The notes under the pieces are model-generated. The model made no database searches. It was not told the origin of the DNA and saw only the letters and a list, made by a program, of their open reading frames with translations. From Entoloma clypeatum (Eukaryota > Basidiomycota > Agaricomycetes > Agaricales > Entolomataceae), in the NCBI GenBank assembly GCA_963565915.1, contig OY751486.1:310001-374000 (forward strand): a stretch of DNA of 64,000 nucleotides. The letters are read 5' to 3'. Below, in pieces: positions 42,391-52,800 of this stretch (its first letter is position 1; each line of letters opens with the position of its first letter). Both the position numbers and the translations under genes were made by a program.

Positions 42391-45300
42391 TTCCCCCGCT
42401 GGCTCTGACAAATCGATATGAACAATTGCCGATAGACTCTTACATACATAAAGACACTGTAAATTCTTGGTTTCAAAAGCTTATGGACGCAGCAGTTACA
42501 TACAATAAAATACTACTGGACAAACCCAAAAAGGTAAAAACCCAAAAAAATAGCACAGATGAATCGGACTTAGATACGCTTGTAAACTATATCATTGGGG
42601 AGCCCTCGGCAACGAGGCTTGGTTTGTCCCCTACGGATGAATGCTTAATTCCCTGTTGCAAAGAATCAGATAATTTAACTAGGCAAACGGACTCTATGGG
42701 GGAACCATCTTTTATTCGATCCGCTTCTTTGGAAAAGGAGCTTATGATGAAAATCACGCTGGAAACGTTGCAGGACAAACGCACATTTGATGTTGAAGCA
42801 TTATTAGACTCAGGGGCGACAGGGATGTTCATAGATCTGGACTTCGCCAAAAGGAACAACATTAAATTAAGGGAACTACCTTTCCCCATTCGGGTCTACA
42901 ACGTTGATGGCACGCTTAACCAAGGAGGTTCAATCACGCATGAAGCAGTCATGGCTATGCGGTATAAAGGACATGTGGAGATAGCCGTGTTTGAGGCATG
43001 CAACCTAGGGAAAGCTAAAATTATTGTTGGACATACCTGGCTGAAACGCCATAATCCAGAAATCGATTGGGAAAAAGCGGAAATTAAACTATCAAGATGT
43101 CCAGAAGAATGTGGCATGCGTCGAACACGTTATTTAAATAAAACTGCAAGAACCAGATGGGGCGGAAGAATGGAAGAAGTAGTAGAAGGAAATGAGGAAG
43201 AAATGGAGGAGGAAGTAATCCACATGCTCAGGGCAGCTAAAGGAGAACCCTCAGATGAAGTACCGGCAGAACAGGTTGTCCCCCGGAAATATCACAAATA
43301 TCTATCAGTCTTTGAAAAGAAAGCATCGGAGAGATTACCAGTCAGGAAACCATGGGACCACGCTATAGACTTAAAACCGGATTTCGTACCAAAGAAGGCC
43401 AAAGTCTATCCCCTGTCACCGGATGAAAGGAAAGAAGTATCCGAATTTGTAAACGATCAATTACGCAAAGGATATATTCGACCTACCAAGTCACCACAAA
43501 CTTCGCCAGTATTCTTTATACCCAAAAAAGACGGAAAGAAACGAATGGTACAGGATTACCGACACATTAACAGCTGGACCGTTCGCAATAATTATCCACT
43601 CCCGTTGATTCCGGAATTGATCGATAAATTAAAGGGAAAGAAAAGGTTTACCAAAATGGACCTCAGATGGGGGTATAACAATGTACGCATCAAAGAAGGA
43701 GACGAGTGGAAAGCGGCATTTACAACCCCAGATGGAGCCTTCGAACCAACAGTGATGTTCTTCGGATTAAATAATTCCCCAAGCACGTTTCAAACTATGA
43801 TGAACGACATATTTAGAGACTTGATTGATCAAGGAGATGTAGTTATCTATATCGATGATATATTGGTAGCAACTGAAGGAGGAAAAGGACACAGTGAAAT
43901 CGTGGAGGAAATTCTAAAAAGATTACAGGAAAACGACTTATTCTTAAAACCGGGAAAATGTTTCTTTGACAGAGACGAAATAGAGTTCTTAGGGTTAATT
44001 ATTGGGAAAGACGGAATTCGAATGGATCCTTCAAAAGTAGACGCCATCAAACAATGGCCGAAACCAACGAAAGTCAAAGAAGTCCAGTCGTTTCTAGGAT
44101 TGGCCAATTTCTATCAAAGATTTGTCAAAGACTTCTCTAAAGTGGCAGGACCATTACATAAATTAACAAGAAAAGAAACAATCTGGAATTGGAAAGAGGA
44201 ACAGGAGGAAGCGTTCGATATGCTAAAGAAATTATTTACGGAAGCACCTATATTAGTATCTCCCGATCCAGATCAGAAGTTAAGAGTAGAATCAGATGCA
44301 TCGGACTTTGCTACAGGAGCAATTCTATCTATGGAATGCGAGGATGAGAAATGGAGGCCATGTGCCTTTCTATCGAAAGGATTGAATGACGTAGAACGAA
44401 ATTACGACGTACACGATAAAGAAATGCTGGGCATAATTCGAGCGCTGGAAGCATGGAGACACCACCTTGAAGGAGCCAAACATGAGGTCGAGATCTGGAC
44501 CGATCATAAAAACCTCGAGTACTTCATGCAGGGACGAAAGCTTAATCGCAGACAAGCACGCTGGGCGTTGTATCTAACACGCTTCAACTTTAAATTAATA
44601 CACAAAGCTGGCACCTCAATGGGAAAGGCAGATGCTCTTTCGAGAAGGGTCGATCATAGAAAGGGGGTGGAAAATGACAACGAAGACGTAACATTATTAA
44701 AACCGGAATACTTCCACTTGCGAGCAATGGATCGAGGTCACATACTTATTGATGGAGAAGAAAGTAAACTATTAAAACGCATCAGGGATGCCAAGGAGTT
44801 TGACGAACAAGTGTTGAAAGCAGTGGAAGAGTTAAAGAAAACAAATACCAAAACATTGCGCGCAGATGAATGGCATGAAGAGCAGGGACTCTGGTTACAT
44901 AGAGGAAAGGTTTATGTTCCGAAAAGTCAGGAACTCAGGGAGGAAATAATTAAATTACACCACGACAACCCAGTTGCAGGACACCCAGGGCAGTGGAAGA
45001 CCCTGGAATTGGTTACATGTAATTATTGGTGGCCTAGTATTACAAACATGGTCAAAGCATACGTCGAGGGCTGCAACAGATGTCAACGATCAAAAAACGT
45101 GCCTCAACCGCTAGCCGGTAAATTAAAAGCAAACACGGAACATGCAGGACCATGGAAACATGTTACAGCAGATTTTATCGTAGGACTCCCAGAAGCTCAG
45201 GGGTACAACGCAGTATTAGTTGTGGCTTGCAGATCAACAAAGCAATCACACTTTATCAAAACACGCGATGAAGTCTCAGCAGAAGGATTAGCTAAACTAT

Positions 45301-46313
45301 ATCGGGTCGAAGTCTGGAAACTTCATGGACTGCCAGAATCGTTAACGTCAGACCGAGGACCACAATTTGCGGCAATATTTATGAAGGAACTAAATAAAAT
45401 ATTGGGGATCACAACTAAATTATCAACGGCGTATCATCCGCAAACAGACGGACAGACGGAACACATCAACCAGGAGTTGGAACAATATCTAAGATCATTT
45501 ATTTCCCATCGGCAAACAGATTGGCCCGAATGGATGGCAACCGCGGAGTTCGCCTATAATAATAAAATTCACACGGCAACTCAGTTTTCGCCGTTCTATG
45601 TAAATTATGGGTTTAACCCTAGGATGGGCGTAGAACCTCGGAGGGCAGAAAAGTCAGAACCGGCAAAAGAATTCGCAGAGCGAATGAAGAAGATTCATGA
45701 GGAGGCGGAAGCGGCGCTAGTAAAAGCACGAGAAGAGATGGAACGGTATGCGAACCTGAAACGGGGTGATGCACCAGTTTACAAAGTTGGCGACAAAGTT
45801 TGGTTCTCGACTAAAGACCTGAAGTTGAACCGACCCTTAAAGAAACTTGCCGAACGATGGATTGGACCCTATACCATAACCAAAATCATTTCGTCACATG
45901 CTGTAGAACTTAAATTACCGAAAACTTGGAAAATCCACCCGGTCATCAATGTATCACGAGTCCGATTATTTAAGGAACCACTATTTATATCACAAAGGGT
46001 GCAGGCACCAAACCCGATAGTTATCAATGGCGAAGAGGAGTACAATGTTGCAAAAGTTATTGACTCAAGGTTGAAGAGAGGAAAGCTGGAATATTTAGTG
46101 CAATGGGAGGGTCTGACTCAGGACCACAACACGTGGGAACCCGAGGATCACCTAGAACATGCCAAGGAAGCGGTGGAGGACTTCTTTAAATTAAACCCGA
46201 ATGCACCCCGGCGCTTACGCGCAAACATCTTTGAAGGATTGGAATTTAAACCATATGAAAATTTCACGGACACCCCGGACGACATCATATCTCGCCTGGA
46301 AGTCGAGATCTAG
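42372..46313 (+). CDS. pol: Gypsy-B Pol (protease, RT, RNase H, integrase, chromodomain)
   Basis: About 1,313 residues, expressed by -1 shift from gag; no ATG is needed. In order: protease LLDSGATG (about 42801), RT with YIDD at 43848-43859, RNase H VESDASDFATGAIL (about 44286), an integrase zinc region H-x-D-NPVAGHPG to GCNRCQ, the DDE core (TADFIVG, SDRGPQF, the E in TEHIN), a GPY-type region (RWIGPYTI) and a chromodomain (YLVQWEGLTQDHNTWEP) that could direct integration to marked chromatin. All catalytic residues are present and there is no stop. Small oddities against Gypsy-D: YRVEVW for YRDEVW and VTCNYWWP for VTRNYWWP. Confidence 0.96.
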   Translation, partial: CKRQPVIPPLALTNRYEQLPIDSYIHKDTVNSWFQKLMDAAVTYNKILLDKPKKVKTQKNSTDESDLDTLVNYIIGEPSATRLGLSPTDECLIPCCKESDNLTRQTDSMGEPSFIRSASLEKELMMKITLETLQDKRTFDVEALLDSGATGMFIDLDFAKRNNIKLRELPFPIRVYNVDGTLNQGGSITHEAVMAMRYKGHVEIAVFEACNLGKAKIIVGHTWLKRHNPEIDWEKAEIKLSRCPEECGMRRTRYLNKTARTRWGGRMEEVVEGNEEEMEEEVIHMLRAAKGEPSDEVPAEQVVPRKYHKYLSVFEKKASERLPVRKPWDHAIDLKPDFVPKKAKVYPLSPDERKEVSEFVNDQLRKGYIRPTKSPQTSPVFFIPKKDGKKRMVQDYRHINSWTVRNNYPLPLIPELIDKLKGKKRFTKMDLRWGYNNVRIKEGDEWKAAFTTPDGAFEPTVMFFGLNNSPSTFQTMMNDIFRDLIDQGDVVIYIDDILVATEGGKGHSEIVEEILKRLQENDLFLKPGKCFFDRDEIEFLGLIIGKDGIRMDPSKVDAIKQWPKPTKVKEVQSFLGLANFYQRFVKDFSKVAGPLHKLTRKETIWNWKEEQEEAFDMLKKLFTEAPILVSPDPDQKLRVESDASDFATGAILSMECEDEKWRPCAFLSKGLNDVERNYDVHDKEMLGIIRALEAWRHHLEGAKHEVEIWTDHKNLEYFMQGRKLNRRQARWALYLTRFNFKLIHKAGTSMGKADALSRRVDHRKGVENDNEDVTLLKPEYFHLRAMDRGHILIDGEESKLLKRIRDAKEFDEQVLKAVEELKKTNTKTLRADEWHEEQGLWLHRGKVYVPKSQELREEIIKLHHDNPVAGHPGQWKTLELVTCNYWWPSITNMVKAYVEGCNRCQRSKNVPQPLAGKLKANTEHAGPWKHVTADFIVGLPEAQGYNAVLVVACRSTKQSHFIKTRDEVSAEGLAKLYRVEVWKLHGLPESLTSDRGPQFAAIFMKELNKILGITTKLSTAYHPQTDGQTEHINQELEQYLRSFISHRQTDWPEWMATAEFAYNNKIHTATQFSPFYVNYGFNPRMGVEPRRAEKSEPAKEFAERMKKIHEEAEAALVKAREEMERYANLKRGDAPVYKVGDKVWFSTKDLKLNRPLKKLAERWIGPYTITKIISSHAVELKLPKTWKIHPVINVSRVRLFKEPLFISQRVQAPNPIVINGEEEYNVAKVIDSRLKRGKLEYLVQWEGLTQDHNTWEPEDHLEHAKEAVEDFFKLNPNAPRRLRANIFEGLEFKPYENFTDTPDDIISRLEVEI

Positions 46314-46324
46314 AAAGGGGGTAA

Positions 46325-46613
46325 TGTTATGATCGTATTTTCACTTTTCACTTTATCTTATCTTATCTCGATCTTATCTTATCTACATCATATCGTACAT
46401 GAGGACATCTTATCATTATCGCGCAGCATGATGCTGCCACAACGCAGCCTCATGGAATTTACATATATAAGTAGAGTACTTTCACTTGTATTCGATAGCT
46501 TGTTCTCTTGAGATTCCCGCTGGGTCTCTTGGCAATACAGTTCTCTTACCATCTTTCCACTTCGTTCCTAAGTTTGGGCTCGCGACGTCGTTTGACTTAG
46601 CGTCGCCTCAACA
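46325..46613 (+). repeat. Gypsy-B 3' LTR
   Basis: 289 bp, the same as the 5' LTR by eye. It is preceded by the purine tract GAAAGGGGGTAA and followed by TTTCT. Confidence 0.95.
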
Positions 46614-46640
46614 TTTCTGGTTTTAAGAATAAATTGTTCT

Positions 46641-47182
46641 TGTAAGGGCAACCACTTTGCACTTTCCCTTTCCGTTCATTTCCACCATCTCCGACGTCCT
46701 CCGACGCCCTCCGATCGTATCTGTTGCCTCCGATATCTTATTCACCTCTCCGCACCTCTCCACATCCGACGACTCCGCGCCCCTCCGCTCCTCCACACGT
46801 CGGATCGCAGGTACTATCATTCATCTTGTTTCCATTCATCCCCCATCCCTCACCTCTCCGCACCTCTCCACATCCGACGACTCCGCGCCCCTCCGCTCCT
46901 CCGCACGTCGGATCGCAGGTACTATCATTCATCTTGTTTCCATTCATCCCCCATCCCTACTCCCGACCATTACTCATCATTCATATGTCTCGTTTTATCT
47001 TTTATTTCATATCTCATTTTACTATTTATCTCCCTAGCTTGCAGGGGAATCCTTAGAACTTTCTCTTCGGATCTCCCTTGCAAGGTGTGTGTTGTATTAC
47101 TTATCAGACTGCTCAATCTAAACTTCGGATCTCCCTTGCAAGTATCTGAGTTTGAGTCTTGGATTGTAAGGTCGCCCTTACA
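46641..47182 (+). repeat. Gypsy-C left LTR with internal 108-bp duplication
   Basis: CACCTCTCCGCACC... is repeated directly at 46743-46850 and 46851-46958, almost identical; the right LTR has one copy. CTCCGAC words are very frequent. The predicted RNA start near 47055 lies at AGAACTTTCT. Confidence 0.9.
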
Positions 47183-47194
47183 GTAGAAAGTTCT
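47055..47194 (+). promoter_or_regulatory. Gypsy-C self-priming pair
   Basis: AGAACTTTCT at 47055-47064 is exactly complementary to AGAAAGTTCT at 47185-47194, two bases after the LTR. The TATA element is weaker (a TATTTAT about 35 nt upstream). The layout is as in Gypsy-A and Gypsy-B. Confidence 0.68.
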
Positions 47195-47343
47195 CATCTA
47201 ATTGGACCGGGTCCGATTGCATCGTTGTCACGATTCCGCGCTTCGGAGTAGCTTCGTCCGCGTCCGACTCCGATACATCTCACACCCCTTCCAGTTCTTC
47301 TAATTACCTCTCCGTAACCGGTGATTCTGCTCCGCGCATAGTA

Positions 47344-48498
47344 ATGGACGACCCCAATCGCCTTGAACAGCTCGAGCACGAGTTCCAGGAACAACGTCAA
47401 ACTCTCGCTGATATCTCTACTCAACTTGACCAACTCCTCCTCGCCTTCAACGCAATTCCTGCCCCAGCTCCGCCACCTATCCCACCTGCTCCCGCACCCG
47501 CACCTCCACCTGCTCCGCTCGCTCCGGCCAATCCGGGCGTGCGTCGAGCAAAACCCGCCAATCCGTCAGACTTCGACGGATCGCGCGCAAATGGCTGGAC
47601 CTTTCTAAACTCCTGTGAATTGTTTATGGGGCTGGCTCCGGAACAGTTCGCAGACGACCACGCTAAAATTTATTGGGCCTTATCTTTCATGAAGAGTGGA
47701 CGCGCAGCACGCTTTGCGGATCGCATTATCCGACAAGAGCGGAGGACCGGTGCTCCGCCTTATCGGACTTGGGTGGACTTCCGCGCCGTCTTTACAACGG
47801 AGTTCACTCCGAAGAATGAGGAACAGGACACGAGACTGATCCTCGAAGGAGAATCCTATTATCAAGGTCAATGGGATGTCGAGACCTATATTGACGAGTT
47901 CAAAGACTACATTGACAAAGCAGGCTATCAGGAGGATACCAATATAGTACTCAAATTCCGCCATGGTCTCCGTTCCGACATTCAGAACGAGATCGCCACC
48001 CTGACCCACGGACGGCCTGCGGACGACAACCCCGATGAGTGGTACTCTGCAGCACGAGTCAACGACGACAATAGGATTGCCAACAAAGCCTTCAAAGCCA
48101 CTGCTCCGACCTGCACATCCGCCTTCCACAACGTCGTCGGACCAAGAGTACCTGGCACCTCAGTATTCCCTCGCCCCTACATTCCATTCACTCTGCGTCC
48201 AGCTCCGCTCGCATCCGCAACCGCTCCGCCAACAAGGGACCCTAATGCAATGGACATTGATACTTCATGCGTCAAAGGCAAGAATGCCAATGCATGCTTC
48301 AGATGTAACAAAACGGGTCACTTCAGTCGTGAATGCCCCCTTCGCTTCGACGTCCGATTCATGACAATGGAGGAACAAGACGAGTTTATCATGGAACAAC
48401 TCGTGGTCAAGGACGCGGCAGAAGGCAACTCCGTTCTGCCCACGGAGTCTGCGGAGTCGGAGGGAGGACAGGAGGATTTTCCTCCTCACAACAAGTGA
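47344..48498 (+). CDS. gag: Gypsy-C Gag
   Basis: 384 residues from the ATG at 47344. A short coiled-coil-like N-terminus (RLEQLEHEFQEQRQTLADIS) and a proline/alanine run (about 38-65) precede the capsid region (NGWTFLNSCELFMGL, YIDEFKDYIDKAGYQ). One CCHC knuckle, CFRCNKTGHFSREC, is at about 318-331, and an acidic tail ends at TGA 48496-48498. The ORF is intact although pol is not. The product would coat and package the RNA. Confidence 0.9.
   Translation: MDDPNRLEQLEHEFQEQRQTLADISTQLDQLLLAFNAIPAPAPPPIPPAPAPAPPPAPLAPANPGVRRAKPANPSDFDGSRANGWTFLNSCELFMGLAPEQFADDHAKIYWALSFMKSGRAARFADRIIRQERRTGAPPYRTWVDFRAVFTTEFTPKNEEQDTRLILEGESYYQGQWDVETYIDEFKDYIDKAGYQEDTNIVLKFRHGLRSDIQNEIATLTHGRPADDNPDEWYSAARVNDDNRIANKAFKATAPTCTSAFHNVVGPRVPGTSVFPRPYIPFTLRPAPLASATAPPTRDPNAMDIDTSCVKGKNANACFRCNKTGHFSRECPLRFDVRFMTMEEQDEFIMEQLVVKDAAEGNSVLPTESAESEGGQEDFPPHNK
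48474..48480 (+). promoter_or_regulatory. Putative -1 frameshift heptamer, Gypsy-C
   Basis: GGATTTT is read G GAT TTT in the gag frame, 16 nt before the gag stop codon. The -1 frame continues into the pol frame. Confidence 0.6.
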
Positions 48499-49418
48499 AC
48501 AGTGTGCCCTCGTTGTCTACTAAAAATCGTTATGCTGCCTTATTTATGGAACAATATGATCCTATACCCTCCATCTCTAAGCCTGCAAATGATCCTATAG
48601 TCGCACCCAACTCCGCAAACCCTATCCGCATCCGCTTCTCTAAGTGGGAGCGGCGGCTTCCAAAACAATATGTTCTCGCCGCAGCCGCTCACTCCGACAA
48701 TTCCCTCGAACTAGACATAGTTCTCGAAACTACCGACACTAAAGACATACTATCACAAAAGGCCTTACACGACAGTGGGGCAACAGGATCGTTTATTGAA
48801 CGTACTCTGGTCGAGAAACACCGACTCTCTACTCGAAAACTACAACGCGCAATTCCGGTATACAACATCGACGGAACTCCAAATGAGGCCGGAGCAATAA
48901 CGGAGGTGTTGGACGTAGTGCTCCGCTATCGGGATCACTCGGAACGGACCCAGCTTGCAGTCACAAGTTTGGGAAAACAAGAAATCGTGTTAGGCTTCAC
49001 TTGGCTCAAAGAACACAACCCCGAGGTAGATTGGACTTCAGGGGAAGTGAAGATGAGCCGGTGTCCTGCACGATGTCGGACATGCCAACAGGAGGCAGCC
49101 CAAGAGCGGAAGGAGCGGAAGTTCGAACAAGTCCGCATCCGAGCCTGTCGGATGGGTTCCACTCCGACGTCCGGTCTAGAGGAGGAGGCTCCACGCGGCC
49201 CATGGGTGGAGGATGTCACAGAAGGAGAAGAAGCGGAGGAGTTAGCGGAAGATGATGAGGAAGAGGATGAGTTTGAGGAGGGAGACCGCCTGTTTGTCGG
49301 AACAGTACCTGCGGAGGCGGAGTTCATCCGCGCTTCATCCAATATCTCGCAACGTCTATCGGAGGCCTTCCTCAGTAACCAAAAACCCAAATCTTTCCGC
49401 GACTCCGTACCAGACCAC
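48480..49418 (+). pseudogene. pol: Gypsy-C pol, 5' part (protease)
   Basis: Protease region with LHDSGATGSFIE and the VLGFTWLKEHNPEVDW segment, followed by a highly acidic linker (about 49220-49300). The frame is the -1 frame of gag. It is cut by Copia-C, and its last codon joins in frame to 55208 when one ACCAC copy is removed. Confidence 0.88.
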
Positions 49419-49727
49419 TGTTGAAGTTCCACCTGGGCGCTAGCCACAGGTGTACTGAGCAACATAGCTACAGTGGAAGTACTCTACGATACCGCTATGG
49501 TCACTTACATGGTTTGGAGGGGTAAGGCTGGTGAGAGCGGTTGAGGCTGGTAAGAGCGATGGAGCTGGTTAAGAGTCAAGAGACAACTTATTGGTATTGA
49601 CAGTTTCCTGGTCTTATATACCGTACTACTGTTTGTACCAACCAAACAAGTATGTAATGAAGATATGTAAAGGTCACGTGATGTAATCTAATCTAATCTA
49701 ATCTACGTGATGGGAAAAGTTTCAACA
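49419..49727 (-). repeat. Copia-C 3' LTR
   Basis: 309 bp, identical to the other LTR by eye. Several bases differ from the Copia-A LTR around the donor site (GTGACCATAGCGG for GTGGCTAGAACGG). Confidence 0.93.
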
Positions 49728-49804
49728 CCCCCCCATATTTAGTACATACTTCTAAATACATCTTACTTTTTCCCACATATATATATATAGGTACTTTGTT
49801 TCGC

Positions 49805-52800
49805 CTAGTTCTTTATCAATCCGAAGTACGGGATAAACTTGGAAAAGAGGATTTTCCCCAGATTCTTAGTTAAAAGATCTGCAGGGTTGTTCACTCCTTC
49901 AATGAATTCAACCGTAATTATTCCTTCGGAGACTTTTTCTCTGACGAAGTGGAATCGCACGTCAATGTGCTTGGATCGTTTCTCGGTTACAGGGTTGGAT
50001 GCGATAAAGACGGAGCCGTTGTTATCTCCATAGATCGGTACTGATCTGATCTGCATTCCAAGTTCGGCAAGCATGCTTCTCAGCCATGTTGCTGCGCGAC
50101 TGCAATCTGATAACGCCATATACTCTGCTTCTGTAGAAGAGAGGGCAATGGTTTTTTGCGCCGATGATACCCATGTTACTGCTCCAGACGCCAGTGATAT
50201 GAAGAAGCCAGTGGTAGACCTCCTCGTGTTTTCATCTGACGCCCAGTCGGAGTCTGTGAATGCATAGATTCCTTTCCCTGAGTCGCCATCGTACATGATT
50301 GCGTAATTTTTTGTCGCCTTCAGATACCTGCAAATATCCCTAGCCACTTCTAAATGGCGTTTGGTGGGATTTGCGGAAAACTGCGACATTTTAATCACGG
50401 CAAAACAGATGTCTGGCCTCGTTCCAATCATCAGATATAGAAGTGATCCGATGACGGATTGGTACTTTGATCGAAGTTCTGCATTGGGTTCATCTTCGGA
50501 CATCATGGGTTTGTAGCCCGTAGGAAGTGGGGTATGGGTGGCGTTAGATTTGCTCATCCCCATTCGTTCGAGTATTTTCTCAAGGTAAGGTACTTGATCA
50601 ATGAAGATACGTTTCCCATGTTGCCTTATTTGGATAGAGAGAAATTCTTTTGGTTCCCCATCAGGCACAAGGTGCCCTAGGTCCCTACATTCCCATGTGG
50701 TCATGAAGGCCTTCTTTTTTTCTAGCGTGTATTCCCGGTTTGTGCCGAGAAAAGCAGAGTCGCCGACATAGATGACGGCGATTACAATTTCCCGTTGGTA
50801 CTTTCGTGAATGAAAACTCCCGCATCGGAGTGAAGCCGGACAAAGCCGAGCTTTTTCATGGAGGAATCAAGTTCCCTCCACCAGGCTAATGCGGCCTGCT
50901 TAAGTCCATATAGAGCTTTGAATAGTTGGTACACGAGGTGTTCTTTCCCTTTTACTATGTAGCCCTCAGGCTGTCGCATGTAAATGACTTCACGGAGCGT
51001 TCCGTAGAGGAAGGCTGATGAGACGTCCAACAGTGTCATGAACCACCCTTCAAGGGCTGTCAATGCCAGTATTAGTCGGACGGTTTCATATCTTACGACT
51101 GGTGAGAAGATCTGATCAAAGTCAATCCCTTCCACCTGCGAGAAGCCTTTTGCGACAAGGCGCGCTTTCAGACGCCCGTCGGATTTTTCGTTATAAACCC
51201 ATTTGTTCCTTAGAGCTTTCCTCCCTGCAGGCAGGGGTACTAGCTCCGTGATCACCCCGCGGCGTTTGAGCATATCTAGCTCTTTTCGTTCAGCCGCATA
51301 CCAGTCTTCTTTATTTGGAAGAGGGTATATGTCTTTGTGTGACATTTCAACGATGCCAACTTGGACTGATATTGCCTCCATCAGGAGGTCATTCATCCAT
51401 GCCGTTTGACCGCCCAATCTCCGTCTTCGATCTAATTTTTCAAGATCAGACGCTGGAGTGTCTTCCCCATAGATGCTTCCTGGCATCTTCCAAACTTGTC
51501 GTTCCCTGATCGGTCGATCTGGTACTTGCTCGGGTTCCGGAGTGGGTACTCGCGGTTCGTCATCAGGCTCACTGGCAGGCAGTTCGTTGTCTGATTCGGG
51601 TTGATCCTGTTCAATGGGAACTGGGTCATGAGGTATTTCGTTGTGACTATCGTCATCATTGCTACCGGGGATGAGATCCTCAAACTCATCAGCCGGCTCT
51701 GGGTTTTCCATTTCTGGATGGTTTTCTGGCAAAGGGTCGATGTGGCATCTAGGGTACTTGCTTTCATCAAAGATAGCTTTCCCGCCCATGAAAATCGTGT
51801 TGGTCTCAGGATCCATGAAGCGGTATCCTTTGACCCCTGGTTTTGATCCGAGATAAATCATCAATCGAGATCTTGACTCCAGGGAGTTTCTGCGTTTTTC
51901 TTTTGGGATATATATGTATGCTTGGCATCCGAAGACTCTGACGCTGGACATGTCGGGGATCTCATTGGTCACCCTGAAATAAGGGGTTTTCCATTCAAGG
52001 CGCCGCATGGGGGTTCTGTTGTATAGAAATGCTGCATGTTCCAAACAGAATTCCCACCACATCGGCGGTAGACATGCATCGAAACGCAATGCCTGAGATT
52101 TTTCCCACAGAGTTCGATTTATCTGTTCTGCTCTACCATTCTGCTGGTGCTGATATGGGAGTGTGATGTCGATCAGAATTCCATGATCGGCAAGTACATC
52201 CTTGTATTCATCAAATTCTCCACCTCCATCAACCCGCCATTTTTTAGGGGTGGCGGCGAATTGATTCTGGATCATCGCAAGGAATTGTTTCAGCGCCGTG
52301 ATGGCGCCTGACTTTTTCCTAAGCAAGACAACCCAGACATGGGAAGAAAAATCATCCAAAAAGGTAAGGAAATATTTGTACTTGTGGTACGATGCCGTGG
52401 ATATCTGCTTCAAGTCCGAATGGATCAAATCAAAGGGTTTGACAGCCCTTGTCATCGAGTTAGGGTAAGACTGATTCAGCATTTTCCCTTTTAGACACCC
52501 CGTGCAGCTTTCCTGTGATTTCTCACGTACTAATGTTTTGGGTACTCCTTTGGTACTGGTGGGAATCTTATTGAGCGCCTGGTCATTTGGGTGGCCAAGG
52601 CGTTTGTGCCAGGTTTCGACAGTGATTTCGCTAGAGATCGCGTGGATTTGGTCTTGGCGTATTTCAGTGTCTAACCAATAAATGGTTTGTCCGAGAATGT
52701 GAGGTGAGAACTGTATTTTGTTCTGGCCTTTGGAGATGTTGATTTCTCCACGCATTCCGTCTACTTTGTAACCGTGATTAAGGAAGACGCCTAGGGACAA

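Larger units (their letters stand above)
40440..46613 (+). mobile_element. Gypsy-B: complete, apparently intact chromovirus (Tf1/sushi-like)
   Basis: 6,174 bp with 289-bp LTRs (40440-40728 and 46325-46613) that look identical. The target duplication is TTTCT (40435-40439 and 46614-46618). It has a self-priming site, gag, a -1 shift site and pol with chromodomain, all without stops. It is inserted into an older relative of the same family, Gypsy-D. It is the best candidate in the window for an active gypsy element. Confidence 0.95.
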
